DNA of 64,000 nt from Strongyloides papillosus (Eukaryota; Nematoda; Chromadorea; Rhabditida; Strongyloididae). Below, one piece after another: positions 1-12,725 of the stretch. The stretch covers positions 1,240,001 to 1,304,000 of the forward strand of contig SRSI01000009.1 of assembly GCA_005656395.1 (NCBI GenBank), in the 5' to 3' direction. How positions within the stretch are numbered: the stretch's first letter is position 1; the number at the start of each line of letters is the position of its first letter. The translations under genes were made by a program, and so were the position numbers. The notes below the pieces were generated by a model. It did not search any database and was not told the DNA's origin. It worked only from the letters and a program-made list of their open reading frames with translations.

Positions 1-1185
1 TTTAAACCTCAATTGTTAAATATATTACTAAATATGGTATTTAAAAAAGTATATATATAGTGTTGATTATCTTATTGTTTGATAGTACAAATAAAACAGT
101 TGATAGCATATTCTATTTATAACAGTCTAAATCTTCTATAATAACAATCGATTTATAATTTGGCTAATATAACATCATTCAAAAATTTATGCTATAAATA
201 TAAAGTATTGAATAACTTGTTTACAACTTGTGGATGAACTTTACACTAGGATTGTCCATTATATCTTGACACTAGTATAAACATTAAAAAATGTATGCTA
301 TTAATACTTTAACAAAACTTTAAAATCTAGAAAAATAGCCAATAATGTCATTTTTATCACCTATACTTCTTATAATTTATTGAATTTATATTTTGCCAAT
401 AATACGTTCATAAATATTTATATTTTAAAGTATATGCCAAATGTTAAAGGATTATACATATTTTCAATTTTTAGCATATTTATCAAAATTAAATTACTAT
501 ATTTTTTCTCTTAAATTTCAATTGACTAGTAATATTTTAGATTGATAATTAGTGCCAATATTTTTAGATATGTTATCTATTCAAAATTGCAAATTTTAAT
601 AATATTTTACTTATGTCCCTTTCTAAAAATTTTCCATCCTTTTCTTTTATATACATTTCCTCTTGGGCATAGATAAAATAATTTTAGATGACCGAATGTA
701 AAGTACTGTGAAACTTCTTATAAAATATTTACTCCCTTTTTTAAAATACTGCATAAAAAATAAATAATTTTTTAGAACAGTAAATAACTCAAATTAAATT
801 GATTGTAACTCTTCACTCTATATATTTTTTAAATAAATATAAAAAAGCACAAATACATGTTATGCGTAAGTATTATCTCTTTATAACAATCATTAGTTTT
901 ATTATTTCCATTTCCTGCATTCTCTATCATCCTTTTTATTGTAATTTTAAATATTTTGATAGCCATATTTAATTTCCATTATATAGTTTGTTTATTTGAT
1001 GACCACAATATTATTTATACTTCTAGACGTCTGTACAAAAATATCATTAGATTTATGTTAATTTTGATATATTTTATTAACTGTTTTCCGTTAATATGAT
1101 AAGAATAGTGCTTTTAAACAAATTTATTATCTTTTTTATTTTGTCATTACCATTTTTTTAGGTATATGATATTTATAGATTTAGA
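1..1185. other. AT-rich upstream sequence, no gene seen
   Basis: I see no convincing coding frame, RNA gene or repeat in this stretch. It is the presumed 5' flank of the kinase gene that starts at 1186. Confidence 0.5.
1160..1161 (+). promoter_or_regulatory. putative trans-splice acceptor AG for the MAP4K gene
   Basis: A T-run followed by AG lies 25 bases before the first ATG of the kinase. No open frame feeding into it is visible, which suits spliced-leader addition or a non-coding 5' exon. Reads carrying a spliced leader would decide. Confidence 0.35.
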
Positions 1186-3886
1186 ATGAATTATGATGTT
1201 ATACGACGCGCTGATCCTACTGATTTCTATGATTTAATTCAAACCGTAGGTTCCGGTACATATGGTGAAGTTTGGAAAGCAAAAGAAATAAAAACGGGCC
1301 TATTAACAGCTATTAAAGTTGTTAAATTAGAAGCAGGAGATAATTTTGCAGCAATCCAACAGGAAATCTATATGTTAAAAGATTGTTTACATCCTAATAT
1401 TATTGCATATTATAATAGTTTCTTAAAACGTGATAAATTATGGATTGTGATGGAGTATTGTAGTGGCGGTTCACTTCAAGATATTTATCAATGTATATTT
1501 AAATTTTTCTTTATTTAAAATATTTTTTAGTAACTGGACCATTAAAAGAACAACAGATAGCATTTGTATGTAGAGAAACATTAAGGGGATTACATTATTT
1601 ACATTCAAAAAGACAAGTTCATAGAGATGTAAAAAGTGCTAATATTTTACTAACATCCAAGGGAGATGTTAAACTTGGTAAGTTTCTTAACTAATTTTAT
1701 TTTGGTAATTGAATATTTCTTAACTCTTATTTGTACAATTTTAGCGGACTTTGGTGTAGCTGCTCAAATAACAGAAACAATCGGTAAAAGGAAATCATTT
1801 ATTGGCACACCATATTGGATGGCTCCAGAAGTAGCCTGTGTTGAGAAAAAGGGAGGATACGGAAATGAATGTGATGTATGGTCAGTGGGAATTACAGCAA
1901 TTGAATTAGCCGAATTACAACCACCACATTTTGAACTACATCCAATGTCAGTTCTTTACATGATGACAAAAAATAATTACAAACCACCAAGATTAAAAGA
2001 AAAAGACAAATGGTCGTCATTATTTCACGAATTTATAAAATTATGTTTAACAAAAAATCCTAAAAGAAGGCCATCTCCTGAAAAACTACTTGTTGTATGT
2101 TTTCGATCACTTATCTATTAATAATAAGTTATAATTTAGACCTGTAATTTTGTAATCGGTGAATTATCTTCACACTTAACAAGAGAACTACTAGATAAAG
2201 TTAATAATCCATCTGCGTATTATAATAAAAATGAGGAAGATCATATGATATCAAGAATGTCTACAGTTTCCATTTGTGATGATAGTACATTAGAGTTATC
2301 CTACAGTCAATCTCTTAATCAAGAAAAATCAAAGTTATCTTTTGGGACACCAAAAATTAACTCTTCAGATCAAGAAGTTAAAAATGGTTTTTGTAATGAT
2401 AAAAATTTATCTTATAAATTACCTCAACCAATAACTAAAGATAAATGTGAAGATGTTGAAAATATTGAAGTAGAGTTTTGTCCATCACCAAGAATTTTAA
2501 GTCGAAGACCAACATCAATACCACCACCACCACCAACAGATAACAATAAAAGTTTCAAAGAGATACAGTGTAAAAAAACAAATCCGGCTGATTCATCAAA
2601 TTCAGTTGAATTTTTGCATACCCCAGCTGTTACAATGGGTGCATGTTTTGTTAATATATTCCATGATTGTGGATATAAAATTCATTGTACTGCATCGTGG
2701 ATTCATCCCCATACAAAAAAGAAATTATTACTTATAGGTGCTGAAGAAGGAATATTTTCACTGGATCTTGATGAACTTCATGAAAATTCATTAGAACTTA
2801 TTCATAAAAAAAGATGTGTATGGTTGTATGTTATTAGTGATGTTTTAATGGCTTTACAGGGAAAGACACCATTTATTTATCGTCATGATTTGATATCGTT
2901 AACTCAAAAAACTATAGCACAAAAACTAAGTAAAACAGTAAACAAAATTCCTGAAAAATTTTTACCAAAAGCTTTAGCTGTTACTGTAAGATTGGCAGAA
3001 ACAAAAGATTGTTTACAATGTATTATAGACAAAAGTCTTTTTGGAATGAAAAATACATATTTATGTTGTGTGATACCGAATGCCTTGTTATTATTCCAAT
3101 GGTATGATCCGTATAAAAAGTTTTTGCTGTTAAAAAAAATTGATGTTAAAAAATTTCCTTTTTTACCACTAAAACCATTTCAATTACTGTATGGATCAAC
3201 AGCTGTTGATTCTGATTTTCCTAAAATTTGTATTGGTGTATATAGATCTAAAGAAACTAATCAATTTTATTTACACACAGGAGATTTCAATGATTACAAC
3301 GAAAATACTTCTGATACATCTTCTGTTAACGATGATGATGTTGATTCCTCCTGTGATTCAAATAGAAATTCAACATTGGTTCACTCATCTAATCGAGCTA
3401 CAATAACACAAAAAAATCAGTTAGAAATACCACCTTTTCAACTAGGAACAATGGAAAAAATTGAAGTAAAATCAATGAAACAATTAGATGCAAATACAAT
3501 TTTATTAAGTTATAACAACAAGGTGTTTTTTATAGATATGGATGGTAACTTGAAAAAACGAGTTAGAGGACCTAATACATTTATATTTACATTTAACATA
3601 GAAGCAATACTTGTTTTATCTGACTCATTTCTAGCATTCCATCGTCATGGTGTAGAAGGGCGATCGTTGAAAACAGGTGATATGACACAAGATTTGTGTG
3701 ATCATACGAAATTTTATCAATTAATAGGAGTTGATAGGTAAGTAATTTATTAATAAGCTAAAAGTACTTTTTTTTCTTGATTTTAGTATGGTTGTATTAA
3801 AGATAAGGCAGGTAAAAACAACAGCGACCTCTGATAGCAGATACTGTGATTTAGCTATTTTGACAGGACATGTGTCAACATTGTAA
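1186..3886 (+). CDS. gck-2: MAP4K / germinal-centre kinase I (GCK-2-like) Ser/Thr kinase
   Basis: Ste20-type kinase of the MAP4K1/2/3/5 branch, expected to act upstream of JNK/MAPK or mTORC1-type signalling in the cytoplasm. Exons are 1186-1492, 1531-1677, 1745-2094, 2140-3737 and 3787-3886, giving 833 aa. Introns are 38-67 bp, all GT-AG and frame-consistent. The kinase domain spans about residues 16-275: glycine loop [11 protein letters not shown] lysine K44, catalytic HRD aspartate D135, DFG aspartate D153 and the GTPYWMAPE activation segment, which is complete. A low-complexity linker with a five-proline run near residue 395 follows. A citron homology (CNH) domain runs from about residue 434 to the end, the defining GCK-I layout. 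The open frames appear broken only because of the introns. Assignment to the subfamily is firm; the exact C. elegans name is inferred. Confidence 0.9.
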
Positions 3887-6713
3887 CAATAAAATAGATC
3901 TCAAATTTTTATTTAAATTAAAGAATTATTCATTCAATTTAGTGGTATCCACTTTATAAAATTTGATTTTTTTTAAAAAGGATGGCAATATGTTTATAGA
4001 AAAACAAGTTTTGTATTATTTCAAGTTATTACGTAATTATTATTTAGTCATATTTTCATTACACTAAAATCTAACAACTTAAAATTTTGTATATTTATGT
4101 TGTTTTTCAGCTTTACATAAAATGAGTATTTTTTTTTATTATTTTTGATCGAATATAATATAAGGTAATGGAGAGAGATAAAGATGTTGAATTAAGGTTA
4201 TGACAACAATTATTTCTATAGTAAGTTGAATTACCATGGAAATATTGTTTGAATATCTTATTCACAATTAATGTAAATATTCCGTCAGGAGAAGTAAATA
4301 ACATTTCATGATAGAAAAATATGATATTTATATTGAAACATAACTTTATCTATGTCAATAATATATTATTTATTCAACCATTATTTTAGCAATTGATATT
4401 TTTAATTAGTTTTTATATAATTTAGTCATGCATTTATTAAAAATGTATAGAAAAAGTGTTACGATAAATGAAAGTACTTTTAGGGCATACTTTGAAAAAT
4501 ATATTCAAATTGAAATATACCATTGTTATTCTAAATATTTATTAATAATTTGATAATTATTTCTTTTAAGAAAAATTTATATCTCAAATTTCATGAGTGA
4601 TTCCGACAATATTAAAATTAGTATTAAAATAGTTATGAGGGAAAATATTGAAGATATCCGTCATATGACGAATATTTTGCAGGAGCAATAAATTTAATGA
4701 AACGATTATTGTACTTCTTTCCCTTTTAACCACAATCGAATACTAAAATAACGGTACAAAATAATATACTTGGGTCATAATAGTAACAATTATTAATCAA
4801 AGATTTACATAAATAACAATAAGATTTGACATTAAAACAAAATATTAAATTATGTAAATAATTCCATCTTTCTTTTATAATTTATATTTAAAAAAATCAA
4901 ATTACTATAATTTCAACTATATCTGATATCCATTCAATAAAAATAAAAAATGTCACAATATATTATTTAATTGAATAATAATGTGTTCATTTATAGAAAA
5001 AAAACGACAATCGAATATTTATACGTTGTAAAATATAAATTATATAAAATTGACAATTTTAACATACGTAGTAATACATATAAATGTTGAAAGTCATCTT
5101 TACTACATTAATTATTCTTAAATAAATTTTTTTTAACTTTTTTTTCCTTTAAACACAATTGATGAAGAAAAACTTAGGTAGATTTAGATGGATTTTTTAA
5201 AAATGACAACTCAAAAAATAGATTAATCTAGTTTATCATTTAAATCCTCTTTTTTTCTTTATTTTTTTACATTAATTTACTTATAAGAAAGTTATTTATA
5301 TGTAAATTTAACAAAAAAAAATCCAATAATTCTTTCAGATTAATTTTTTAAACTATTACTACAAAATATTAACATACACTTTTGATATCATAAATAAATT
5401 GTAAAATATTAAAAACAAAAAATACAAACTGAGTAGGATTATTAGAAATATATAATGAGTATATTTGTCCAGCTGTCATAAAAAAGTGTGCTCATTTTAC
5501 TCCACAATTAATTATATCAAAAATTAAAAGCCATTCACTTTTTCGATAAATTGATAATGTAATCTAACAAAAAATAAATCTTAACAGGCATATTATTAAA
5601 TAACTCTTTAGTATTTAATTTTAAAAAGTAAAATTATATACCTACAAGGGACCAATAACCAATAAAGTAATATATTTAACAAAATTTAATTGATTGTTGT
5701 AGAAAAAAAATAATGTCATTTTTCAGATGTGTTATAAAAAGTAGTTAACAACACATGCTTAAAATTCATTACAAATTTCCATAAAAAATAACTATGACAT
5801 CCAAATATCAATAAATTAATCAAATAAGTTAGAACAAAAATTATTTAATACGAAAACTATATTTTTTAATAGAATCTTTTTAACTACTATCTGGTTTGTT
5901 CAAGTTAATTCTCATTAATAAATAACTATTTTTTAGTAGGGATAAAAAATGTCACAATATAACTATTCGAATGTTGCTTGCTTTAATATCTCATATTAAA
6001 TCAAGAAATTAATCATTTAATAAAAATAACAACTAAAAATATTAACAAATAAATGCTTCTGCATATTCTTTGTTTAGATGTCATCTACAACAGTTACCGA
6101 TTGGTAGATTCTTTTTCAACTGAAAAAATTATCTTAATTAGAATTTAAAACTTCTACAGTTACCTAAAATAATTGTTCTAAGATCAGTTATTTTTGGTTA
6201 ACGAGTACTAAAACTTTATTATTTGCATTATAAATTTATCATCAATTACAATTCAAATTTTGGTTATTGTCCTCTAAAAAGCATTTCTCTATTATATGTG
6301 ACAATTCTTTTGCTCTAAATACTAATTTTGCCCATTGATTTAAATTTTTTAAGTATTTTACTAGCAGTCTAGAAATTGCTTTTCTGATAAAAAAAAATAG
6401 TTATACAAACTACGAAGATACGATTTACCACATAAATTAAACATTGCTGTGTTGCCAGGAAAAATAAAACAAAAAAGCCATTGGTAAATAAATGTTTTAC
6501 AGATCTATTGGGCGTACACTGGTCTCATAACGAATCAAATAAACAAACTTTACGTGTTTCAAAAAAGTGTGTACTTGAGTTATTTCGTAACAACAAGATA
6601 TCTCGACAGATTGGTCATTTCTTACAAAATAAAATTGTTTGTTAAAAAAGCAAACAGCAAATATATTTCTAAACATAAATAATATATATTTATATGAATA
6701 TTTTTAACTAAAA
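3887..6713. other. 2.8 kb AT-rich intergenic region
   Basis: I see no coding frame with recognisable protein features. Short open frames, such as one at 4113-4304 on the minus strand, look random. It ends in the promoter and 5' region of mrg-1; the 6420-6600 part is slightly less AT-rich. Confidence 0.5.
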
Positions 6714-7658
6714 ATGGCACCAAAAGGCACTGCAGGGAAAAATCTCCCTAAGACTAGGGATGAACTTAAGCATGAAAAGGCTGTTGATTTGTCGTTAATT
6801 AAATTGGACGATCATATCTATTGTTCAGAACCAAATGCAGATGCTTTCTATGAAGCAAAGATAATTGCTATTAAAGTTGAAGACCGTAAAAAGAAATATA
6901 AAGTTCATTTTCACGGTTGGAATAATCGCTATGATAGGTTTTTCAGTGAAGTTGAAGCAAAAAAATGTTTTATTACAAAATCTGATGGAAATATGTCAGA
7001 CAGTCGTACTATTACACCAAGTAGCGATAACGGTGGTGGTTCTGTGGAACCTATGCCTAAAGGCCGCTCATCCAACAAACGTGTTTCAAGTAGAACGTTA
7101 GATTCCAGCAAACCGGTTGATCTATTTTCTCACCTTGAAAAATATGGTGTTGGTGATGAAGCTATAAATCTATTAATTGAAGATTATACAGAAATCAAAA
7201 ATGGTAAAAGTCTCATGCCGGGTAGTGAATATAAAACATTAAATTGGATAATTTTAAAGTACATGACTTTTTACAATAAACACTTTGGTTTCATAGAAGA
7301 TGATGCTGATTACCGATCATTTCTGGTACACCACAAAAGTGAATATGAAAAACTTTTAGTTGATGGAATGTCTTATTTTGAATCATTTGGTCCTAAACTA
7401 AGTCTAAAAACAGATAAAGAAAAAGAAATGTGGTCTGCTTGTCAACAAAAATATCCTGAGAAATGTTTCGTCGAATACGCTGGACCTTTTCATGCCCTAC
7501 GTATAATTGATGAAATTTGTAAATTAGACAAGAATGATTCAGTGGCTAAGTGTTTTATTTACGACATACATTCAAATTTTATAAGTTCATTTGCTAATTT
7601 TGTATCGCTTCATATTGATGCATTTAGAAAAACAAATATGGGTGATTACAGTTTCTAA
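6714..7658 (+). CDS. mrg-1: MRG15/Eaf3-type chromodomain protein (MRG-1)
   Basis: Single exon, 314 aa. A chromo barrel lies at about residues 33-85, with the pattern of a beta strand, then VHFHGWN, then an aromatic residue and acidic stretch. It binds methylated histone H3 (H3K36) in MRG15. Cage aromatics are conservatively changed: HFHGW for the usual HYSGW, and Tyr where MRG15 has a second Trp. A linker rich in Ser and Gly follows, then the helical MRG domain (about 136-308) that docks partners of NuA4/Tip60 and Sin3/Rpd3S complexes. In C. elegans MRG-1 is needed in the germline. Length matches the family. The start ATG follows an AT-rich leader with no obvious splice acceptor. Confidence 0.9.
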   Translation: MAPKGTAGKNLPKTRDELKHEKAVDLSLIKLDDHIYCSEPNADAFYEAKIIAIKVEDRKKKYKVHFHGWNNRYDRFFSEVEAKKCFITKSDGNMSDSRTITPSSDNGGGSVEPMPKGRSSNKRVSSRTLDSSKPVDLFSHLEKYGVGDEAINLLIEDYTEIKNGKSLMPGSEYKTLNWIILKYMTFYNKHFGFIEDDADYRSFLVHHKSEYEKLLVDGMSYFESFGPKLSLKTDKEKEMWSACQQKYPEKCFVEYAGPFHALRIIDEICKLDKNDSVAKCFIYDIHSNFISSFANFVSLHIDAFRKTNMGDYSF

Positions 7659-7863
7659 CTTACATGTATTATATTTTTAAAAAAATTTAAATTTCCTCAA
7701 CCTTAAATTATCGTTTTTTTAATTTCAATTATTTAATTGACCTCTTTTGATAACTATTTAATAAATTAATTGTTATTCTAATTTTTCTACATTATATATA
7801 CAATTTAACTTGTTGATTAAATAAACAAATTAATCACTTAATCATATTTTATTACTAACAACA

Positions 7864-9321
7864 ATGACCAGAAAATGGTCAATTAAATCAAGAACTAGTT
7901 CTTTAATACCTAAACCGTTAAGGAATAGTACTATACAAAAAATAATTGCAAAATCGATAACATATATTGTTTTATCAAAGAAGCGAAAAAAAGGTAAAAA
8001 AACAGAGAGTGAATGTATTTTTGATACAGATGAAGCCTACTTTAGTCAGTCAGCAGAAGACACTAAAATATTGTCGCACGCAGATGAAATGTCATCAGAT
8101 AATATAGCAAAAGATGTGCAAGAATTAAAAAAACCTATTACTCTGTATAAATCAGTATCTAAATGTCAAGCTAATGAAGAAAGAATAAAAAATATATATT
8201 ATTTTGTTATCTTTCAACATGGCAATATAATTAAAGATTATCAGGAAAAGTCATCATCTATGTATAAAACCAATAAAAAAATAGTATCTATAGAAATTGG
8301 AAAAAATGAAAAAGAGAACTTAAAATGCTTTTTTGAGTACATAAACGAATTTAAAGAATACATATGTAGTGGAATGTCAACAAAAATTAAAAAATCATCA
8401 TTAATTTCGCTATTAAATGTTAATAATAATTATCCAGAGTATTATATTGATTATGATGAATATATTAAACATTTAAACATTCAAATTAACTATAAGGAAA
8501 ATTTAATATTTCTAAATTGTTCATTGGAATTGTCGTCTCAAAATAAAATAGACTCTTTGGATACCAAAATATCAAGTGAATATTTTATTGATGTAGAAGA
8601 AATAAAAAATGAATCCTCAAGCGATATCCAAATTGGACCTTTGGTAGTTTCAGTTGACAATACACTTTATGATATAAATAATAATAATTTATGTTTATCC
8701 CAAAATGAACATATTGGTTGTCTACCAGTAAGCCAGTCTACAATACGCGACATTATATCAGAGGATAAAATTGAAAGTTTGTCTCACAAAAGTATTGAAA
8801 TAGAAAGAAAAAAAAATATACATAATGAATCCGTGAATATAAATTTTGATAGAAATACCGAACAACTTGATAATATAAATAATATCGATGAAACAAATTT
8901 TCCACAATTAATATCCAAAACTCCGATACTTGAGAGTGTTTTTAAATATATACATGGAATTAGTAGTCCTCCAACAAAAAATAAATCACAAAAAATAACA
9001 CTTTGTAGAAGATTGTCATCAATTAAAAGAAATTCTTCCGATGAAAAATACTCTAATACATTATCAACAACTAAATCTTCAATTGAAGATATAATGTCTC
9101 AATTAAACAACACTTCATTGATTTATGCGCCATTTTCAATCAGTTCAATAGCAAGCTCCCCTTCATTTTACATTAAAGATAACGATTGCTCCTATCTTGA
9201 TGCAACAAGAGTAAAGAATTCCATAATAGAATTACGAGAAGAAATAAAAAAGTTGTCAATATTGGAGGAAAAGTTAACACTATACTATGAATTTTTACTG
9301 GATCAACAATCAAGTGTTTAA
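7864..9321 (+). CDS. uncharacterised 485-aa protein, basic N-terminus, C-terminal coiled coil
   Basis: I do not recognise this protein. The frame is long, uninterrupted and starts with ATG 205 bp after mrg-1 on the same strand. The first 45 residues are basic and include KKRKKGKK, which could be a nuclear localisation signal. Most of the rest is Ser/Asn/Ile/Lys-rich and probably disordered. The last 40 residues (IIELREEIKKL and on) have heptad character and could form a coiled coil. No enzyme motif, signal peptide or membrane segment is evident. The short spacing would allow co-transcription with mrg-1, but I see no strong acceptor before the ATG. It may be fast-evolving and nematode-restricted. 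Confidence 0.75.
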   Translation: MTRKWSIKSRTSSLIPKPLRNSTIQKIIAKSITYIVLSKKRKKGKKTESECIFDTDEAYFSQSAEDTKILSHADEMSSDNIAKDVQELKKPITLYKSVSKCQANEERIKNIYYFVIFQHGNIIKDYQEKSSSMYKTNKKIVSIEIGKNEKENLKCFFEYINEFKEYICSGMSTKIKKSSLISLLNVNNNYPEYYIDYDEYIKHLNIQINYKENLIFLNCSLELSSQNKIDSLDTKISSEYFIDVEEIKNESSSDIQIGPLVVSVDNTLYDINNNNLCLSQNEHIGCLPVSQSTIRDIISEDKIESLSHKSIEIERKKNIHNESVNINFDRNTEQLDNINNIDETNFPQLISKTPILESVFKYIHGISSPPTKNKSQKITLCRRLSSIKRNSSDEKYSNTLSTTKSSIEDIMSQLNNTSLIYAPFSISSIASSPSFYIKDNDCSYLDATRVKNSIIELREEIKKLSILEEKLTLYYEFLLDQQSSV

Positions 9322-9878
9322 TTATGTATTATCTTTCAAAAATCTATAAAAATAAATCTCGAAAATATTTAGAATATAACATAAACTGGTATCTGTTTTA
9401 ATATCTCTAAATAAATAGTACGTTGGCGAAAATAAATAATTGATGAAACAAATTTCTAACTAGGATATAAATGAACAAACAGTCTATTCTAACGGTTTAA
9501 ATAATGGATATATATCTTTAATGTTATCAAATTTACCGTTTCTAGATTTTATAAACATGTAATTTTAAATTAACTAGGAAAAAAACTATAGTACATAACA
9601 CAGTTAACAATTACTTATGTTAAACTATTTCTTAACATCTAATTTTTATTTTAAATCTAAACAATCAATTAAAATTCACAGAAATTTACAAAAATAAACT
9701 TGATTTCTATTTTTAAAGAAAATAAAATTGTTTTCCAATAATATTTACGGTTTATAATAAAATAAAGATTTTATTAACTACAAAATAACAATAGTACAGA
9801 AAAAAAATAAAAATAAAGTACAAATAACCCAGGATTCCATCATACAGTAAATTATTTCAAAAACAAAAAAAGTGATCC
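9322..9878. other. convergent intergenic spacer
   Basis: AT-rich sequence between the ends of the 485-aa gene (+) and rpb-10 (-). It should hold the 3' UTRs of both; I see nothing else. Confidence 0.5.
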
Positions 9879-10082
9879 TTATTTTTCAAGAGGTGAATAG
9901 TTCAATAATTTTTCAATTAGATCTACATGTGACAAAAGCATACGTCGGCAACAATATCTTTTTAATTTCAATGCATCGAGAGCATCTCCTTCTGTATTCT
10001 CTTCTTGAAGAAGTTTTATATATTCTTCCCATTTATTTCCAATAACTTTTCCACATGTAAAACAACGGATAGGAATAATCAT
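9879..10082 (-). CDS. rpb-10: RNA polymerases I/II/III common subunit RPABC5 (RPB10)
   Basis: 67 aa, exactly the length of the human and yeast subunit, and nearly identical along its whole length. The zinc site is complete: CFTCGK near the N-terminus and the CC pair in RYCCRRM. The conserved ending LLNYSPLEK is present. It sits in the shared core of all three nuclear RNA polymerases and helps anchor the Rpb3/Rpb11 (or AC40/AC19) platform. Single exon; starts at the first ATG with the family-typical MIIP. Confidence 0.97.
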   Translation of the reverse strand: MIIPIRCFTCGKVIGNKWEEYIKLLQEENTEGDALDALKLKRYCCRRMLLSHVDLIEKLLNYSPLEK

Positions 10083-10867
10083 ATTGAGATCTGAACGTAT
10101 AGAAGGACAATTAGTAGAATATTAAAAAAAGCTTCTTAAAAAAAGGTGTCTGCGTTAGATACGTAAATCTTCCTCGAACGTGTCGCTATACCAAACAGTG
10201 GGATTTTAACTATTCAATCAATCGTTTTAAGACAAGTAAATCTGAAATGTTATCAAGTTTAAAAAGTGTATTTTTTAGACAATAAATAAAATACATCATC
10301 CGGTAAATCAAGGGTTTTTCGGTATTTTTACCGTAAAAATTAATTTTTCTGCTGCGTTAGAAGAAATGTTGATAATATTTTTTCTAAGCACAAGGTAAAT
10401 TAAACAAGAAAAAAATAACAATTCAAGTATATACTTAGTGTTTTTCATTAATACGTAAAGTCTTTCTTGTTTCCATTTTTTTTCCACTCATATTTTTTTG
10501 GAAAACTCAATAGAAAACCTAGGAGAACACAATGATAAAATTAATAAACTAGCTAATATAATATTGTTTATTTCCCTCAAAATCTATGTAAAATTAATTT
10601 AATAGTCATTAACTTAGTTAGCCCAATTTGACGATGCCAAATTTTATAAAAATTGTTTTAACACTGATTAAATTGCAACCCCACTTTTCTTTGAATTAAT
10701 TTTTAAAATAATGTTGTCTTTTCTCCAACTTATTATATTTTTACTGTACAATGGTGATAATCTCACAACGATTTCAGCGTTTTAAAATATTTATAATTGA
10801 CATTGGAATTTAGATATTCCTTATATCGTTCTGAAATAATTTTTTGAGCCTAAGAAAACACAGTCTA
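10083..10867. other. divergent promoter region between rpb-10 and the DDX56-like gene
   Basis: About 785 bp between two divergently transcribed genes. A slightly GC-richer patch at 10141-10210 lies just upstream of rpb-10 and may be its core promoter or 5' leader. I see no coding sequence. Confidence 0.45.
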
Positions 10868-12569
10868 ATGGGGGAGAAAAAGTTTAAGGATTTCTATTTT
10901 GAGGAAAGACTTCTAAAGGTATTTTTTCAATTTTATGTACTATTTTGTAAAACTTTTTTAGGCTATTGCAAATTGTGGATGGAAAAAACCAACACAAATT
11001 CAAGAATCTGTTATACCACTAATCCTTGAGGAAAAAAATGTCATCGCACGTGCACATACCGGAACGGGGAAAACTGGAGCATTTTTGTTACCCATAATAC
11101 AAAAAATTGTTCAAGCAACATCTGCTAATGCTGATGAATCTTCTGGTCTTTGTGCTATTGTAATCGTTCCAACAAAAGAACTCTCTGCACAGATATTTAA
11201 TTTACTATCTAAACTGATATCAACATTTCCATTTATTCAAGCAGGAAATTTAGCCGAATTAAATGATGAAAAACAAAAAATCTTTCTTGAAAATGAATAT
11301 GATATTATTATTTCAACGCCTTCACGTCTAACATCAGCGTTTGTTTTGAAGCCAAAACTTTTGCGAAATGTTCGATATGTTGTTCTTGATGAAGCTGATC
11401 TTTTATTTACTTTTGGATATAAAGAAGATTTAATGTTAATAAAGAAGAAATTACCAAAGAAGTATCAAACGATCATGACTTCAGCTACAATTTCAGACGA
11501 TCTAACAGAGATCAAAAAAATCCTTCTCACTGGACCTGTTTTATCAGTAAAATTAAAGGAAGATTTACTCCCTTCTTCAGATCAACTAACTCAATATAAA
11601 ATAAATTGTAATACAGAAGAAGAAAAATTTACAGTGATTATTTTTATGCTTAAGTTAAAACTTATGCAAGGGAAATCTATATTTTTTGTATCAAGTGTCG
11701 ATCGTTGTTATAAGTTGCAAATTTTTTTGCAGTGTTTTAAAATTTCATCATGTGTTCTCAATCCTGAAATGCCTGCTAATAGCAGATTTAACATTATTCA
11801 AAAATTCAATGAGGGACAATTTAGTTATATTATTGCTACGGATTGCAAAGATTTAGATCAAGAAAATCTCGATAATGAGGAGGTAAAAAAACCAAAAAGA
11901 TCAAAAGGAATATCTGGTTCAAAATACGACAATGAAAGTGGAGTTTCCAGAGGAATTGACTTTCACCATGTTTCAAATGTTGTAAACTTTGATTTTCCAC
12001 CTAATCTCGATGTTTACATACATCGTGTTGGTAGAACAGCACGTGGTTTTAATAAAGGAACGGCTATTTCTTTTGTTATGCCTGAAGAAAATGCAACATT
12101 TGAGAAAATTTCAAATGAAATTTCTGAGTCTATGGGTGAAAATGTCATAACTCCTTACGAAATAAGGATGAAAGATTTAGATACATTTCTATTGAGAACT
12201 AGAGAAGCATTAAGTGGATGTACTAAAGGAGTTGTAAGAGAGACACGTCTTGCCGAAATTAAAAGAGAAATTCTTAATTCCAGAAAATTAGAAAGTTATT
12301 TTTCTCAAAATAGTAAGGATCTTGCAATTATTGAACAAAATAAGTCGTTAAGAAAAGTTAAAGTACAAACAGAAACTTTACACGCCGTTACAGACTATAT
12401 GGTTCCACCTGCGCTGAGAGGTTTGAATTTAGAATCAAGCACTTTTGGAAGTAGTCAAGCAAGACATAGGAATGATATATCAGGTATAAGGTCATCGTTT
12501 AAAAATAAGGGCAGAAAAAGGAAATTTAGTAAAGTTGGGAAGAAAAAAGTCGATCCTCTTGCCTTTTAA
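10868..12569 (+). CDS. DDX56: DEAD-box RNA helicase, DDX56/Dbp9 type
   Basis: Predicted nucleolar ATP-dependent RNA helicase for 60S ribosome assembly. Exons are 10868-10918 and 10962-12569, with a 43-bp intron; product 552 aa. The start is the ATG at 10868; an in-frame TTG at 10844 is not needed. Motifs in order: Q motif KPTQIQ (26-31), motif I AHTGTGKT (48-55), PTKEL, TPSR, DEAD (160-163), SAT (191-193), then in domain 2 the SRGIDF and HRVGRTAR motifs. A basic insertion (KKPKRSKG) lies just before SRGIDF. That insertion and the basic C-terminal tail (GRKRKFSKVGKKK) are typical of DDX56/Dbp9. cdk-7 begins only 157 bp downstream on the same strand. Confidence 0.92.
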
Positions 12570-12716
12570 TTTTGTTGTTATATGTAATACTTTTTTTTGT
12601 TATATTATTGTTGTTATATTTCTTTTTTCAATATTAAAATAAGTTTTTTTCTGAATGTAATGTTTCAAATCATTTGATACTTTCTAATTTAATTTATTGT
12701 ATATATTCTTACGTTT

Positions 12717-12718
12717 AG
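12717..12718 (+). promoter_or_regulatory. putative trans-splice acceptor AG before cdk-7
   Basis: A T-rich run ending in TTTAG lies 7 bases before the cdk-7 ATG, in the 157-bp gap after the DDX56-like stop codon. This is where a downstream operon gene would receive a spliced leader. Confidence 0.45.
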
Positions 12719-12725
12719 ATAACGA

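Noticed and set aside
1186..2121. Idea that the MAP4K gene is a frame-broken pseudogene
   Set aside because: Each break coincides with a short GT-AG intron, and joining restores every kinase motif in order.
10844..10867. Upstream TTG as the DDX56 start
   Set aside because: Non-ATG initiation is not needed; the ATG at 10868 gives the expected short N-terminus before the Q motif.
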